24,625 nt of DNA, taken from a virus. This document shows positions 6,741 through 15,812 of this stretch, in pieces. Where the stretch lies: positions 1 through 24,625 of the IMG/VR virus record IMGVR_UViG_3300046007_008025; one strand, written 5' to 3'. Every line of letters begins with the position of its first letter. The stretch's first letter is position 1. Position numbers and translations under genes: made by a program. A model generated the notes under the pieces. The model searched no databases. It was given only the letters and a program-made list of their open reading frames with translations, and was not told the DNA's origin.

Positions 6741-9035
6741 ATGCCATTAATAACATCTAACACAGATCTTAAATCGTTATCCTTTGGTCACGATAGACCT
6801 GGTGGTGGATCAAGTGGTCAACCTTTTTTATTCACTGGATTTAATATACCTAATGTAGATTTTCCACCTCCTAATACAACATTAGAACAAGCTTACAGTG
6901 GGTCAGCTGGATTTGGAATAGGACAAAATCTTTTTGATATACCTCCACTAACACTTTTAGTTGGTAAAAATGTTAGAGAAGTAACTTTATTTAAGGGTAA
7001 TGGTATAGATATAGCTACACCTATTATTAATGGTTTAGATAAAGCCGCTAAATTTATAACAAATGGAGCTGAAGGAGCTGTAAATGCTGTTATCGGGGCT
7101 ATTAATAATTCATTTGATACAACCCAAAACCCAAGCTCTCCTGATTTTCTTTGGAGAAAAAATAGATTTAATATAGCTCATTCATTTGCTGATACTGTTA
7201 GAGTTACTAAATTTTTAACAACCCCATCAGGTATATTCTTTATTATTAAGCAGGAATTATTAGAAAGACAGAATGTTAAAGTAGATGGATACACTAGACT
7301 TTACAACCCAGGAAGTACTATAGCTCAAGTTGGTGTTAACTCTATTGGATATCATTTAAATAAAGCAGGTATAAATCCATTTGAACGAAGTTACTTTAAA
7401 GGTGGTAATATAGGATATTTTGATAATGCTAGACTTTACAAAAATAGATTTGGTTTACCTAATCAACCTGATGATATAGGTAGAGGGTCTAATAGGTTAA
7501 CATTATTAACTTTATCTAAAATAAACCAAGAAAATACTTTACAAGTAGCATTAGCTACTAATAACCAATATGGAGTCACTCCTCCAGGAAGTGTAGATCT
7601 TTTAAAATATGGAGGTGGTCCTGGTTCTATATTAGGTATAGGAAATACTAATATTCGTTGGCAAAATCCTACTAGGACTGTCTTATTAAGAAGAGATAAA
7701 ACAGGTTTTAGTAAAGTTACTAATGAATCAAATTATAACTATTTAACCCCAATAGGTTCTCCTAACATAGTCTGGTATTATAATCCAAATGCTTCAACTA
7801 CTACTATTAATGGTGTAGCTAAAAAAATTAGTGTTTACCAAAGTTTATATTTGTCACTTCCTGAAACTGATAGAGATAAATTATTTAATTTATACTTTAA
7901 TGGTGGAATTAATTATAGAAATAATACTTATACTATAAGTAGCAGTTTATACTCCCCACCAAGTTTACTTAGTGAATCATCTACTATTATAAGTAGAAAA
8001 GGAACAGACCCAACTAAACCAGAATATTACACCCCAGACAGTAATTCTACTACTTGGGTTTATACAGCGGCAAATGGTGCTGCTAAAAAATATTTTGATG
8101 TAGCTAAAGAAGAAATTAATACTACTAATACATCATCATTATTTGATAGTATTTTTATTGGAGGATTACCTGGAGAGTCTAAGAATACTAATTCTACTAA
8201 TATATTTTCAAATAAAAAAAATAACACAGATAAAGATCTTTTTACTTTAGATGGTGTTCAAATAGCTAATAAAACATCTTTAGGTAAAGCCCAAAATACT
8301 GAATTTGGAACTTCAGGTATAGTGGATTTTAGAAGTGGAAGTTTTGTAGATCAAAATGGAAAATCATTAGTATCATCAACTGATTATACTGTATTTAATA
8401 GAAATACATATGGTAGTAAAACTTCATTTAAAGGAAATTATTCTGGAGGTAGTAGAATTACAGATCCAAATGCTGGAATAAGTTCTGATAGTAGTAGTAA
8501 TGATTTTATTACTCTCCAATTTACTGTAACATCACCTCAAACTACAATTGCAGTTAATTTTAAAGCTTATTTAGAAAACTGGAGTGATGGATTTAAAGGA
8601 GATTGGAGTTCTATTAAGTATATGGGTAGAGCTGAAAGTTTTTATAAATATAATGGGTTTTCAAGAGATAGTTCAATTTCTTTTTTAGTACCTACTTTAT
8701 CAAGATTAGATTTAAAAAATAATTATTCTAATTTAAACCAATTAATTAGTAGTGTAGCCCCATCATATTCAACAGGAACAGGTGGAGCGACAGTGGGTTT
8801 AATGAGAGGTGTTATAACATATGTAACTATGGGTGATTATTTTAAAAACATGCCTTCTATAGTCAATAATGTAAATTATGAACAAATTAATGACATGGGG
8901 TGGGATATAAATAGAAATCAAGATGGAACTAAAATTACTGATAGTTTACAATTACCTAAAGGAATTAAAGTAAATATTTCATTTACCCCACTTCATAATT
9001 TTGTTCCTCAATATAATGAAAAATATATAGGATGA
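6741..9035 (+). CDS. Large baseplate / tail-tube-initiator-like protein
   Basis: This 764-residue protein has no family I can name with certainty. The N-terminal ~330 residues include a Gly/Pro-rich start, an Ala-rich helix (near 110-130) and a conserved-looking core with FLTTPSGIFFIIKQELLERQ and RLYNPGSTIAQVG. The middle (about 430-580) is Ser/Asn/Thr-rich and low in complexity. The C-terminal ~170 residues look like a tube-type β-domain: YMGRAESFYKYNGFSRDSSI, SFLVPTLSRLDLKNNYSNLN, then a MRGVITYVTMGDYFKNMPSI strand pair. That pattern fits proteins that cap the baseplate and start tail tube polymerisation (the role of T4 gp48/gp54), and the position between the tape measure and the gp53-like gene agrees. 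The role is inference; the structural nature is fairly sure. Confidence 0.75.
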   Translation: MPLITSNTDLKSLSFGHDRPGGGSSGQPFLFTGFNIPNVDFPPPNTTLEQAYSGSAGFGIGQNLFDIPPLTLLVGKNVREVTLFKGNGIDIATPIINGLDKAAKFITNGAEGAVNAVIGAINNSFDTTQNPSSPDFLWRKNRFNIAHSFADTVRVTKFLTTPSGIFFIIKQELLERQNVKVDGYTRLYNPGSTIAQVGVNSIGYHLNKAGINPFERSYFKGGNIGYFDNARLYKNRFGLPNQPDDIGRGSNRLTLLTLSKINQENTLQVALATNNQYGVTPPGSVDLLKYGGGPGSILGIGNTNIRWQNPTRTVLLRRDKTGFSKVTNESNYNYLTPIGSPNIVWYYNPNASTTTINGVAKKISVYQSLYLSLPETDRDKLFNLYFNGGINYRNNTYTISSSLYSPPSLLSESSTIISRKGTDPTKPEYYTPDSNSTTWVYTAANGAAKKYFDVAKEEINTTNTSSLFDSIFIGGLPGESKNTNSTNIFSNKKNNTDKDLFTLDGVQIANKTSLGKAQNTEFGTSGIVDFRSGSFVDQNGKSLVSSTDYTVFNRNTYGSKTSFKGNYSGGSRITDPNAGISSDSSSNDFITLQFTVTSPQTTIAVNFKAYLENWSDGFKGDWSSIKYMGRAESFYKYNGFSRDSSISFLVPTLSRLDLKNNYSNLNQLISSVAPSYSTGTGGATVGLMRGVITYVTMGDYFKNMPSIVNNVNYEQINDMGWDINRNQDGTKITDSLQLPKGIKVNISFTPLHNFVPQYNEKYIG

Positions 9036-9039
9036 TAAA

Positions 9040-9342
9040 ATGAATAGATATCAAAATACTAAAATAATAAATCAACCTGATACTAATATAAAATACTATA
9101 GAGACACTAAATACCCTATTGTACCTTTATCTATAGATGATATATATGTTATAGCGACAGAAGGAGATAGATATGACAAACTAGCTCAACAATACTATAA
9201 TGATTCAACATTATGGTGGGTTATATCTATAGCTAATGATAATCTTCCTCAAAATTCTTTATATCTTCCTGAAGGACTCCAAATACGTATACCCAGTAAT
9301 GTTAGTAGTATTATAGCCGCTTATAACATTTTAAATTCATAA
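9040..9342 (+). CDS. gp53-like baseplate wedge protein with LysM-like domain
   Basis: This 100-residue protein starts 4 nt after the preceding stop. Residues about 28-90 form a LysM-like unit: DIYVIATEGDRYDKLAQQYY, then a STLWWVISIAND segment and a final LPEGLQIRIPSN strand. Small LysM-like proteins with the R.D.LA..YY.D..LWW.I..AN signature are baseplate components in contractile-tail phages (the T4 gp53 / P2 gpX type), where the domain has a structural role. The neighbouring hub gene 3 nt downstream supports this. Peptidoglycan binding cannot be excluded. Confidence 0.82.
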   Translation: MNRYQNTKIINQPDTNIKYYRDTKYPIVPLSIDDIYVIATEGDRYDKLAQQYYNDSTLWWVISIANDNLPQNSLYLPEGLQIRIPSNVSSIIAAYNILNS

Positions 9343-9345
9343 GTT

Positions 9346-12300
9346 ATGCCAAAAAATATTGTAGGGTCTAAGTTTGATGACTATGTCAAAGAACAGATTG
9401 AATATAGACAAAAAGAACTATATAACCTAAAAAAATCTAAATCCTCAGAAACTTTAATATATCAAAATGCTAACACAGCGTTTTTACGATTAACTTCTGG
9501 AGTTGATATAGATGGAGAACAACCTGGAACCTCAGCTAAAAAATATCAATTATTTAATACTAGATTTGACAACCAATTTGCCACAGGTGTAGGATTAGGT
9601 GGGAACACAGCTTATGGTTTTGAATCTAATAGTGGATATGGATTTTCCCCACCCCCAGGTCTGGTTTCAGCAGATGTTAAATCTTTAAATAGAGGATCTT
9701 TAAGAGAAGCTACAATTAAAATACTATGTCATAATATTGATCAATTTAATATTATAGATAAATTATATCTTAGATTAGGATTTTCCATGTTATTAGAGTG
9801 GGGATGGTCCCAATATTTTAATAGCTCACCAAAATTTAAAGGTACATTTCAAACCACATACCATAATGTAGCTACAGACCAATATTTCTTAAAAAGAAAT
9901 AACCAAATAAATATCCTAAACCAAATTCAAGCTGATAGACAAAGTTCTTGTGGTAATTATGATGCTATGTTTGGTTTGGTAAAAAACTATTCCTGGGATT
10001 TACAAAAAGATGGAAGTTATGATATAACTATAAACTTAGTGTCGGTAGGAGATGTTATTGAATCTTTAAAAACTAATGTATCTCATCCTACTAATGCTCC
10101 TCAAACAACAAATGTCCCTCAAGACCAACCACCTTTACAATATAACGCTCAAAAATCTACTTTAAATAAAATATTATGGTGGTTAGCTAGCCAATTAAAA
10201 GCAGAAGATCTATATAATAATGGTAAATATTATTTACAAGGCCCAGAAGTAACAGCTGATTTAATAGCTAATGGAATTGGAGTTAAACCAAATCAAAACA
10301 ATGATGATCTAACCGCTGAAGGTGAAGTTGTTGGTTTTGTGTTCCCTCAATTACTTGGAGTAAAAGAAGGCTCTTCAATCCCAGGTGTGCAAGCTCAATA
10401 TTTTATGAAACTTGGATTTTTACTAAGATGTTTACAAAACTTTTGTTTATTATATGATGAAACACAATCTAATCAAGGATTAATTAATTTAGATTTTGAC
10501 AAAAATTCAAGTTTTTGCTTCACATATGGACGACATGGTAGTTTAGATCCTAGAGTATGCTTGATAGAAGTAAACAAAGATTTATCAGGCACAGTACCAC
10601 CTCCCCCATCTAACTCAGGAGGTAACACATCAGTGGCGACATCAAATGGTCTAGTTATGACTGTTAAGGAATATACTTGGAGAGGAATACATGTTCAAGA
10701 CGGAACTAACCCAATTCCTCCTGACTTTTCCAAAGGAGTAGCACCTATGACTTCAGAAATAACAGCTAAGGGAAGTGCATTTGGTTTTGCATCTGCTAAT
10801 CTAGTCAATGGTTATTATTCTCTTCAACAAGGTAATCCAACTTTTATAAATCTTTATGAAGATATTCAAGATAAAGCAAGTATAGAAGCAGATATACAAA
10901 AATACACCCCACCATCCCCAGGATATATTACTACTGAGACAACTCAACCTGCTACCTCAACTACAGCTAATGTAATAACACCGGTGTATTCAACCTTTTG
11001 GTATGGGATTTCAACACAATATAAAGATTTTGTTGATAAAGTACTTAATAAAAATCCAACCACAAGTACAGGTTTAATAGATATAGGTATTAATAATGAA
11101 GTTATAACAGAAATATTAGAGAATAACCCAACTATTTTTCAAAGAAATTTTAAATACGATGGGGCATTTGGTCTAGCTGATGGTTCAATACATATAAAAG
11201 AATATAAATATAAAACAGTTACATTCACTGATGCTAATGTTGGGTATACTAATAATAATACTTCTCCAACTGGTGAGGGAAATAATTTAGATGTACAAAA
11301 TAATTTATTTGATGATATTAAAGATGGTATACAATTTAAATATGACAATACAAGTCTCACTAAACAATTCATAGGTAGAACATTAAACATGTATATTAAC
11401 ATGGATTATATAGCTAAAACCTTAGAAAATTATATAGATATTAAAACTGGAGCTATATCTGTGTATGATTTTTTAGATAAATTAATGAGTGGGGTACAAC
11501 ATGCTTTAGGTAATATTAATAATTTTAGTGTCTCATATAACCAAGATAATAATTCTTTTAGAATAATTGATAATACATTCATACCTGGATTAGGAAGTAT
11601 CCCAGAAGCAAGTGGTTTATTTGATAACCCGACTAGATTTATAACTCACACCCTAGATAGTACTGAGGGTAGTTTTGTAAGAGATGCCTCTGTAAAAACC
11701 CAATTATCAAATAATTTTGCTACTTCTGTTACAGTTGGAGCTCAAGCTAATGGTAATGTTGTAGGATCTAATTCAACAGCTTTAAGTAAATGGAATACGG
11801 GGCTAACAGATAGGATAATTCATACTAAATCAAATATTAATAATCCTAAAGGAGGATCATCTGATGTGGCCACAAATTATTATTCAAATGTAGGTTTAAT
11901 ACAAAACCTATACTCAGCTATTAATGATGGTAATATAACAGATGAACAAATTGATGGTTCAAAAGATGCAGGTATAGATTTATTTAATTTTGAATTAGGA
12001 GAATATGTTAAAGAAGATATTATTCCAAGTATAGGATTTTTACCTATTAATCTTGAATTAACTATGGATGGCTTAAGTGGAATGAGAATATATGAGTCAT
12101 ACACAGCTGATACTAGGTTACTACCAGAAAAATATCAAAATAAAATTCAATTTATAACAACAGGTATATCTCATAAAATTCAAAACAATGATTGGACTAC
12201 AACAATAACAAGCATATCAGGCCCAAGATATGATGGTAAAACAGTAAAAGATACCCCTACTTTAAAAAGCCATAATTTAGGATGGATTCAACAAGTAGTT

Positions 12301-13059
12301 AAAGATGAATCAAAAGACTGGTTTTCTCAAACAATAAGTAAAGCACAAACATTAAATGGAAAATGTACTAGTGTACGTGGAAAGTTTATACATACTGGAA
12401 AAGAACCTCAATTTAGTGAAAAAAGAACACCTAGAAGTATAATACTACACGTTACTGATGGTCCTCCTTCACAAACCGCCCAGTCTATTGTTGACTATGT
12501 TGGAAGATGTAATGGTTCATTTGAGAGAGGAGGTATACACTATGCTGTGGGTATAGATGGAACTGTAGTCTCAGGAATACCTGAAGACACAGTTAGTATC
12601 CATGGAAATTATTGGAATAAATATGGTATAGGTATAGAAATAGTTAACCCATTTTCTTTATATACAAAAGATAACAAATACTACTTAACTAGTGATTATA
12701 AACATGAGGTTTCATCAAATAATGTAGAAATAACCTCATTTAGTTATGGTGGGTATAATACATGGTACCAATATCCAACAGTACAGATGGAAGGACTAAA
12801 AACTTTATTAACAAGTATAATGTCTAGATACCCAGATATTAAAACAGCATTTAAAGCTTATGATAGAAGAAAAATATACAAAGCATTATGGGGATTTGAT
12901 GAAATACCAGTAGTTGGAAAAAATTATAATAAAAAAGCTTTTGGAAAATATGATGTGTATGGAATATATGGACACGCTACTGGAGGTGGTGACCATGGTG
13001 ACCCAACCCCAGCATCAAATCTTATTAATATGCTTGATAGATTAAGAATAACAATTTGA
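9346..13059 (+). CDS. Baseplate hub protein fused to N-acetylmuramoyl-L-alanine amidase
   Basis: This 1237-residue protein combines two functions. Residues about 110-960 are a β-rich hub-like body: SLNRGSLREATIKILCHN near 114, a LEWGWSQYF segment, a GSYDITINLVSVGDVIESLK strand set, a Pro-rich linker near 250, and a terminal GISHKIQNNDWTTTITSISG unit around 936-955 that recurs in phage hub proteins. Residues about 1010-1237 form an Amidase_2 (PGRP-type) zinc hydrolase that cuts the MurNAc-L-Ala bond of peptidoglycan. Visible elements are RSIILHVTDG with His1035, a HGNYWNKYGIGIEIVN core, and GHATGGGDHGDP with His1210 and Asp1219 as the other expected zinc ligands. It lies 3 nt after the gp53-like gene and ends in TGA. 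It presumably pierces the cell wall during tail contraction. The hub assignment rests on context and partial pattern; the amidase call is strong. Confidence 0.88.
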   Translation: MPKNIVGSKFDDYVKEQIEYRQKELYNLKKSKSSETLIYQNANTAFLRLTSGVDIDGEQPGTSAKKYQLFNTRFDNQFATGVGLGGNTAYGFESNSGYGFSPPPGLVSADVKSLNRGSLREATIKILCHNIDQFNIIDKLYLRLGFSMLLEWGWSQYFNSSPKFKGTFQTTYHNVATDQYFLKRNNQINILNQIQADRQSSCGNYDAMFGLVKNYSWDLQKDGSYDITINLVSVGDVIESLKTNVSHPTNAPQTTNVPQDQPPLQYNAQKSTLNKILWWLASQLKAEDLYNNGKYYLQGPEVTADLIANGIGVKPNQNNDDLTAEGEVVGFVFPQLLGVKEGSSIPGVQAQYFMKLGFLLRCLQNFCLLYDETQSNQGLINLDFDKNSSFCFTYGRHGSLDPRVCLIEVNKDLSGTVPPPPSNSGGNTSVATSNGLVMTVKEYTWRGIHVQDGTNPIPPDFSKGVAPMTSEITAKGSAFGFASANLVNGYYSLQQGNPTFINLYEDIQDKASIEADIQKYTPPSPGYITTETTQPATSTTANVITPVYSTFWYGISTQYKDFVDKVLNKNPTTSTGLIDIGINNEVITEILENNPTIFQRNFKYDGAFGLADGSIHIKEYKYKTVTFTDANVGYTNNNTSPTGEGNNLDVQNNLFDDIKDGIQFKYDNTSLTKQFIGRTLNMYINMDYIAKTLENYIDIKTGAISVYDFLDKLMSGVQHALGNINNFSVSYNQDNNSFRIIDNTFIPGLGSIPEASGLFDNPTRFITHTLDSTEGSFVRDASVKTQLSNNFATSVTVGAQANGNVVGSNSTALSKWNTGLTDRIIHTKSNINNPKGGSSDVATNYYSNVGLIQNLYSAINDGNITDEQIDGSKDAGIDLFNFELGEYVKEDIIPSIGFLPINLELTMDGLSGMRIYESYTADTRLLPEKYQNKIQFITTGISHKIQNNDWTTTITSISGPRYDGKTVKDTPTLKSHNLGWIQQVVKDESKDWFSQTISKAQTLNGKCTSVRGKFIHTGKEPQFSEKRTPRSIILHVTDGPPSQTAQSIVDYVGRCNGSFERGGIHYAVGIDGTVVSGIPEDTVSIHGNYWNKYGIGIEIVNPFSLYTKDNKYYLTSDYKHEVSSNNVEITSFSYGGYNTWYQYPTVQMEGLKTLLTSIMSRYPDIKTAFKAYDRRKIYKALWGFDEIPVVGKNYNKKAFGKYDVYGIYGHATGGGDHGDPTPASNLINMLDRLRITI

Positions 13060-13063
13060 TAAT

Positions 13064-13642
13064 ATGCCTTACTATCCTAAAAATAAAATACTAACTAATC
13101 AAGTAGCTATAGCATCAGATGAATCATCTTTTGTATATGTTGTATCTTTAAAACCATATGTTGGTCCCTATTACAAACTAGCTACAGGTGAAATGTTCAC
13201 AGGAAAATACCCAGGTGATGGTGAAAATAGTAAAATAAAAATAATTAGTGAATTAGGTAGTATTGAACATGCCACTATTATATCTACTACACCTACTGCA
13301 CCTACTGCTCCTACTTTAAATACTACAAATGCTTTACCATTACATCCAACCCCAGATGATTATAAATTTGGAAGTTTTATAAGATATTTTTCTAAAAAAA
13401 GAAATGAATATTTGTTTAAAGAATTAACTAAAAATCAATATAATGAATTAAATTCATTAAAAAATCCTAATTTTTCACTTTTTAAACCATTTTATATTAA
13501 ATGGATGTTAACTGGAAGTGTGACTACAGTTAGTGATTTTAATCGTTACTCTATATTAAATGCTGAAGAAAAAGAACAAGTATATGGGTTAAATGAATTC
13601 TTAAAAATGAATTATACTCAATATTATCAACCAACAGTTTAA
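13064..13642 (+). CDS. Unrecognised virion-region protein
   Basis: This is a 192-residue protein without a family I can name. It has a β-rich N-terminal third (FVYVVSLKPYVGPYYKLATG with a GEMFTGKYPGDG turn), a Thr/Ala/Pro linker near residues 75-90 with an APTAPT repeat, and a helical, Lys/Asn/Tyr-rich C-terminal half (FIRYFSKKRNEYLFKELTKN). There is no signal peptide or membrane span. It starts 4 nt after the hub-amidase gene and its TAA overlaps the late motif of the next gene. The position between baseplate hub and fibre genes suggests a baseplate-periphery or fibre-attachment part, which is inference only. Confidence 0.7.
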   Translation: MPYYPKNKILTNQVAIASDESSFVYVVSLKPYVGPYYKLATGEMFTGKYPGDGENSKIKIISELGSIEHATIISTTPTAPTAPTLNTTNALPLHPTPDDYKFGSFIRYFSKKRNEYLFKELTKNQYNELNSLKNPNFSLFKPFYIKWMLTGSVTTVSDFNRYSILNAEEKEQVYGLNEFLKMNYTQYYQPTV

Positions 13643-13654
13643 TATTTATAATTA
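13642..13654 (+). promoter_or_regulatory. Putative late control motif before the fibre cassette
   Basis: ATATTTATAATTA (12 of 13 matches) overlaps the preceding stop codon and ends 3 nt before the ATG at 13658. If it works as a -10-type box, the transcript would be leaderless or nearly so. Confidence 0.45.
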
Positions 13655-13657
13655 AAA

Positions 13658-13930
13658 ATGGCTGAATATTTCCCCATAGATATTGGTGGTACAGGAAACT
13701 ATTACGGTGCCTTCACAGGTACAGGGACATTCTTTACAGGATCATTCACTGGTTCATTTTCAGGAGACGGAAGTGGGTTATCAGGTATAGAAGGAAGATC
13801 AACTGGGTCCTTATTAACTACAGCTTCATTTGCTGATAATTCTTCAAATACTAATATATCTTTTACAAAAGGTGATGGCAATAAATTTAATGTAAACATA
13901 AGTAAACTAGTTGATGGAGGTACTTTTTAA
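13658..13930 (+). CDS. Small Gly/Thr/Ser-rich tail-fibre-like protein
   Basis: This 90-residue protein is dominated by Gly, Thr, Ser and Phe. It contains TGTG/TGS(F/L) units (GTGTFFTGSFTGSFSGDGSG) shared with the two larger fibre genes downstream, and ends in DGGTF, close to the NGGTF end of the 326-residue fibre protein. It is probably a short fibre or fibre-tip component, or a detached N-terminal fibre module. Its stop overlaps the next start by 1 nt (TAATG), so translation is likely coupled. A GGAGGT lies 8 nt before that next ATG, though it also encodes the C-terminal GGT. Confidence 0.7.
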   Translation: MAEYFPIDIGGTGNYYGAFTGTGTFFTGSFTGSFSGDGSGLSGIEGRSTGSLLTTASFADNSSNTNISFTKGDGNKFNVNISKLVDGGTF

Positions 13931-14256
13931 TGAGTACTAGAACACCATTTCAGTGGGGTAATGCTAATTTCTCTTGGGAGTCAAATCCATTCCCGAATCA
14001 AAGCGCTAATCCGTTTACCTGGGATGATTGCGCGCTTATAACTGAAGTAGTTCAAACATTAGGTGGAGGGTATACACCAGATGATTTTTTTGGTAAACAA
14101 CCTGAAAAGAAAAAGAAATTTATTAAACTACTTTGTAAAGTAGAAGGTAAAGAATATAAAGAGACTAAAGAAGTAATAAAACGTAAAATACGTATATCGG
14201 ACGTAGCCTTAGTAGCTAAAGAAGTTTTAGGCATAAACATTAAAGTAGAATTATAA
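13930..14256 (+). CDS. Unrecognised small protein in the fibre cassette
   Basis: This 108-residue protein is of unknown function. The N-terminal third is Trp/Phe/Asn/Pro-rich (FQWGNANFSWESNPFPNQ), while the C-terminal two thirds are strongly basic, with a KQPEKKKKFIKLLCKV run and a terminal helix/strand pair (ISDVALVAKEVLG). It overlaps both neighbours by 1 nt (TAATG junctions at 13928-13932 and 14254-14258), so it is tightly coupled with them. Codon use at the start (ccg, cgc, gcg) is a little more GC-rich than average. A fibre-assembly or linker role is possible but unsupported. Confidence 0.7.
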   Translation: MSTRTPFQWGNANFSWESNPFPNQSANPFTWDDCALITEVVQTLGGGYTPDDFFGKQPEKKKKFIKLLCKVEGKEYKETKEVIKRKIRISDVALVAKEVLGINIKVEL

Positions 14257-14816
14257 TGTATAAATTATTTACTGACAAACCTGAAGTATTTGAGTGTAAT
14301 ATTAAACTTGAAGGTGCTTCATTAAAAAATAGTCAAGCAAGACTAATCATCGAATCAGAAGATGTTAATCTTTTATTTGAAGGCACCATTAATAAAGATG
14401 GAAAGTGTTCTATTCCTATTAAAAAACTAAAAGGTCTTTTAGAAGATAACACCTCAGGTCAAATAAAGCTTGAAGTTATAGCAGAGGATACTTATTTTAC
14501 ACCTTGGAAGTCAGAATTTATAGTAGAAGCATCTCGTAAAGTAACTGTTGAAGTTAAATCTAGTGACGCTGAAATTATAAAGGAAAATGCTCCTAAAATT
14601 CAAATTACAGGAATTGAAGAAGTAGATCCAATTACTGAACATATTATTAAAATTGTTAAAATGTTAGTTAAAGAAGATATTAATCTTAAGAATTTAACAG
14701 TTAAAAAGGATAAATTAAATAATATAGTAGGTACTTATTTGCAAGAAAATAAAATTGAACAAAAACAAGTTCAAGAAATTATAAGTGGGATTTTAGAAAA
14801 ACTTCCACAAAAATAA
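14256..14816 (+). CDS. Unrecognised protein with N-terminal β-domain and C-terminal helices
   Basis: This is a 186-residue protein that I do not recognise. Residues 1-95 look like a β-sandwich (FECNIKLEGASLKNSQARLI, LLFEGTINKDGKCSIPIKKL, then GQIKLEVIAEDTYFTPWKSE). After a linker near 115, residues about 125-186 form two Lys/Glu-rich helices (IIKIVKMLVKEDINLKNLTV and a C-terminal QVQEIISGILEKLPQK). It starts on the TAATG overlap with the previous gene. The two-part build, with a binding domain plus helical tail, would fit a scaffold, chaperone or internal virion protein. No enzyme motif is visible. Confidence 0.7.
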   Translation: MYKLFTDKPEVFECNIKLEGASLKNSQARLIIESEDVNLLFEGTINKDGKCSIPIKKLKGLLEDNTSGQIKLEVIAEDTYFTPWKSEFIVEASRKVTVEVKSSDAEIIKENAPKIQITGIEEVDPITEHIIKIVKMLVKEDINLKNLTVKKDKLNNIVGTYLQENKIEQKQVQEIISGILEKLPQK

Positions 14817-14831
14817 AATTAAATAAAAGTT

Positions 14832-15812
14832 ATGGCTGGACCATTTGATTTTACTGGCCAAAATATAGAAGATACATATCAACGGGTTTTACAAACACCT
14901 GATGGTATTAACATATATGATGGTACAGGTTCATTATTTACTGTAACAGCTGTAGCTTCAGCAGGTGGTTCTAATACCCAAATCCAATTTAATAGTGCTA
15001 GTTTATTAAGTGGTTCATCAAATTTCTCTTTTGATTATACTACTAATAATGTTAATTTAACAGGATCAATAATACTAACAGATTCAATTTACTTCTCAGG
15101 CTCATCAGCCGCTAGTCGTTTAGTTTGGAATAACACTGATGGTACTTTAGATTTGGGATTAAAAGGAGGTAATGTAACATTACAAATTGGGCAAGAATCA
15201 GTAATCCAAGTAATAAATAAAACTGGAGCTGATTTACTAGAATCTCAATATAGAGCTGTTCGTATACGTAGAGTAAGTGAAGGTGGAGCACAAGGGCAAC
15301 GATTAGCAGTTGTATTAGCCCAAGCTAATAATGATAACAACTCAGCTGATACATTAGGAATAGTAACAGAAAACATAGCCAATAACCAAGAAGGTTTTAT
15401 TACTAGCAACGGTTTAGTAAGAAATATAGATACTACAGGAGCATTACAAGGAGAAACTTGGACAGATGGGGATATATTGTATCTATCACCTACTATAGCT
15501 GGTGCTTTAACAAATATAAAGCCACAAGGACCCCAACATACTGTAATTATGGGATATGTAACATATGCCCATCAAAACAATGGTAAAATATTTGTTAAAG
15601 TAGATAATGGTTATGAGATAGATGAATTACATAATGTTAGAATAAACACAGCATCCTTAACCCCAGGACAATTATTAGTTAGAAGTGGAAGTAATAATAC
15701 AGGGGTATGGATTAATTCAAACCAATTAACAGGTTCATATGGTTTAACAGGTTCATTATCAATAACTGGTGATTTAACAGTTGGTGGAACTATAAATGGA
15801 GGAACTTTTTAA
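14832..15812 (+). CDS. Tail fibre protein
   Basis: This 326-residue fibre-like protein has an N-terminal Gly/Ser/Thr-rich β region with SGSS and TGS repeats. The central domain (about 120-275) begins QESVIQVINKTGADLLESQY and includes an AVRIRRVSEGGAQGQRLAVV and a GIVTENIANNQEGFITSNGL segment. The end is repetitive (LTGSYGLTGSLSITGDLTVG), finishing with NGGTF. The central domain pattern, with NKTG, GIVTE and GFI.. elements followed by a G..V..Y..H stretch, is common in phage fibre proteins and prophage structural proteins. It lies 15 nt after the previous gene without a late motif, so it is probably co-transcribed from upstream. The host-receptor role is inference. Confidence 0.85.
   Translation: MAGPFDFTGQNIEDTYQRVLQTPDGINIYDGTGSLFTVTAVASAGGSNTQIQFNSASLLSGSSNFSFDYTTNNVNLTGSIILTDSIYFSGSSAASRLVWNNTDGTLDLGLKGGNVTLQIGQESVIQVINKTGADLLESQYRAVRIRRVSEGGAQGQRLAVVLAQANNDNNSADTLGIVTENIANNQEGFITSNGLVRNIDTTGALQGETWTDGDILYLSPTIAGALTNIKPQGPQHTVIMGYVTYAHQNNGKIFVKVDNGYEIDELHNVRINTASLTPGQLLVRSGSNNTGVWINSNQLTGSYGLTGSLSITGDLTVGGTINGGTF

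Noticed and set aside
8643-8650. TATAAATA, an exact T4 late promoter box on the + strand
   Set aside because: Internal to the 764-residue CDS, with no start codon of a supported gene within a useful distance.
9040-9342. LysM protein as an endolysin or cell-wall-binding enzyme subunit
   Set aside because: It has no catalytic domain, is only 100 residues, and sits between baseplate genes, so a gp53-type structural role is more likely.
13916-13921. GGAGGT as a strong ribosome binding site for the gene at 13930
   Set aside because: The bases encode the GGT of the DGGTF end, a protein motif that recurs as NGGTF in another fibre gene, and the window otherwise avoids Shine-Dalgarno sites. The match is more easily explained by coding.
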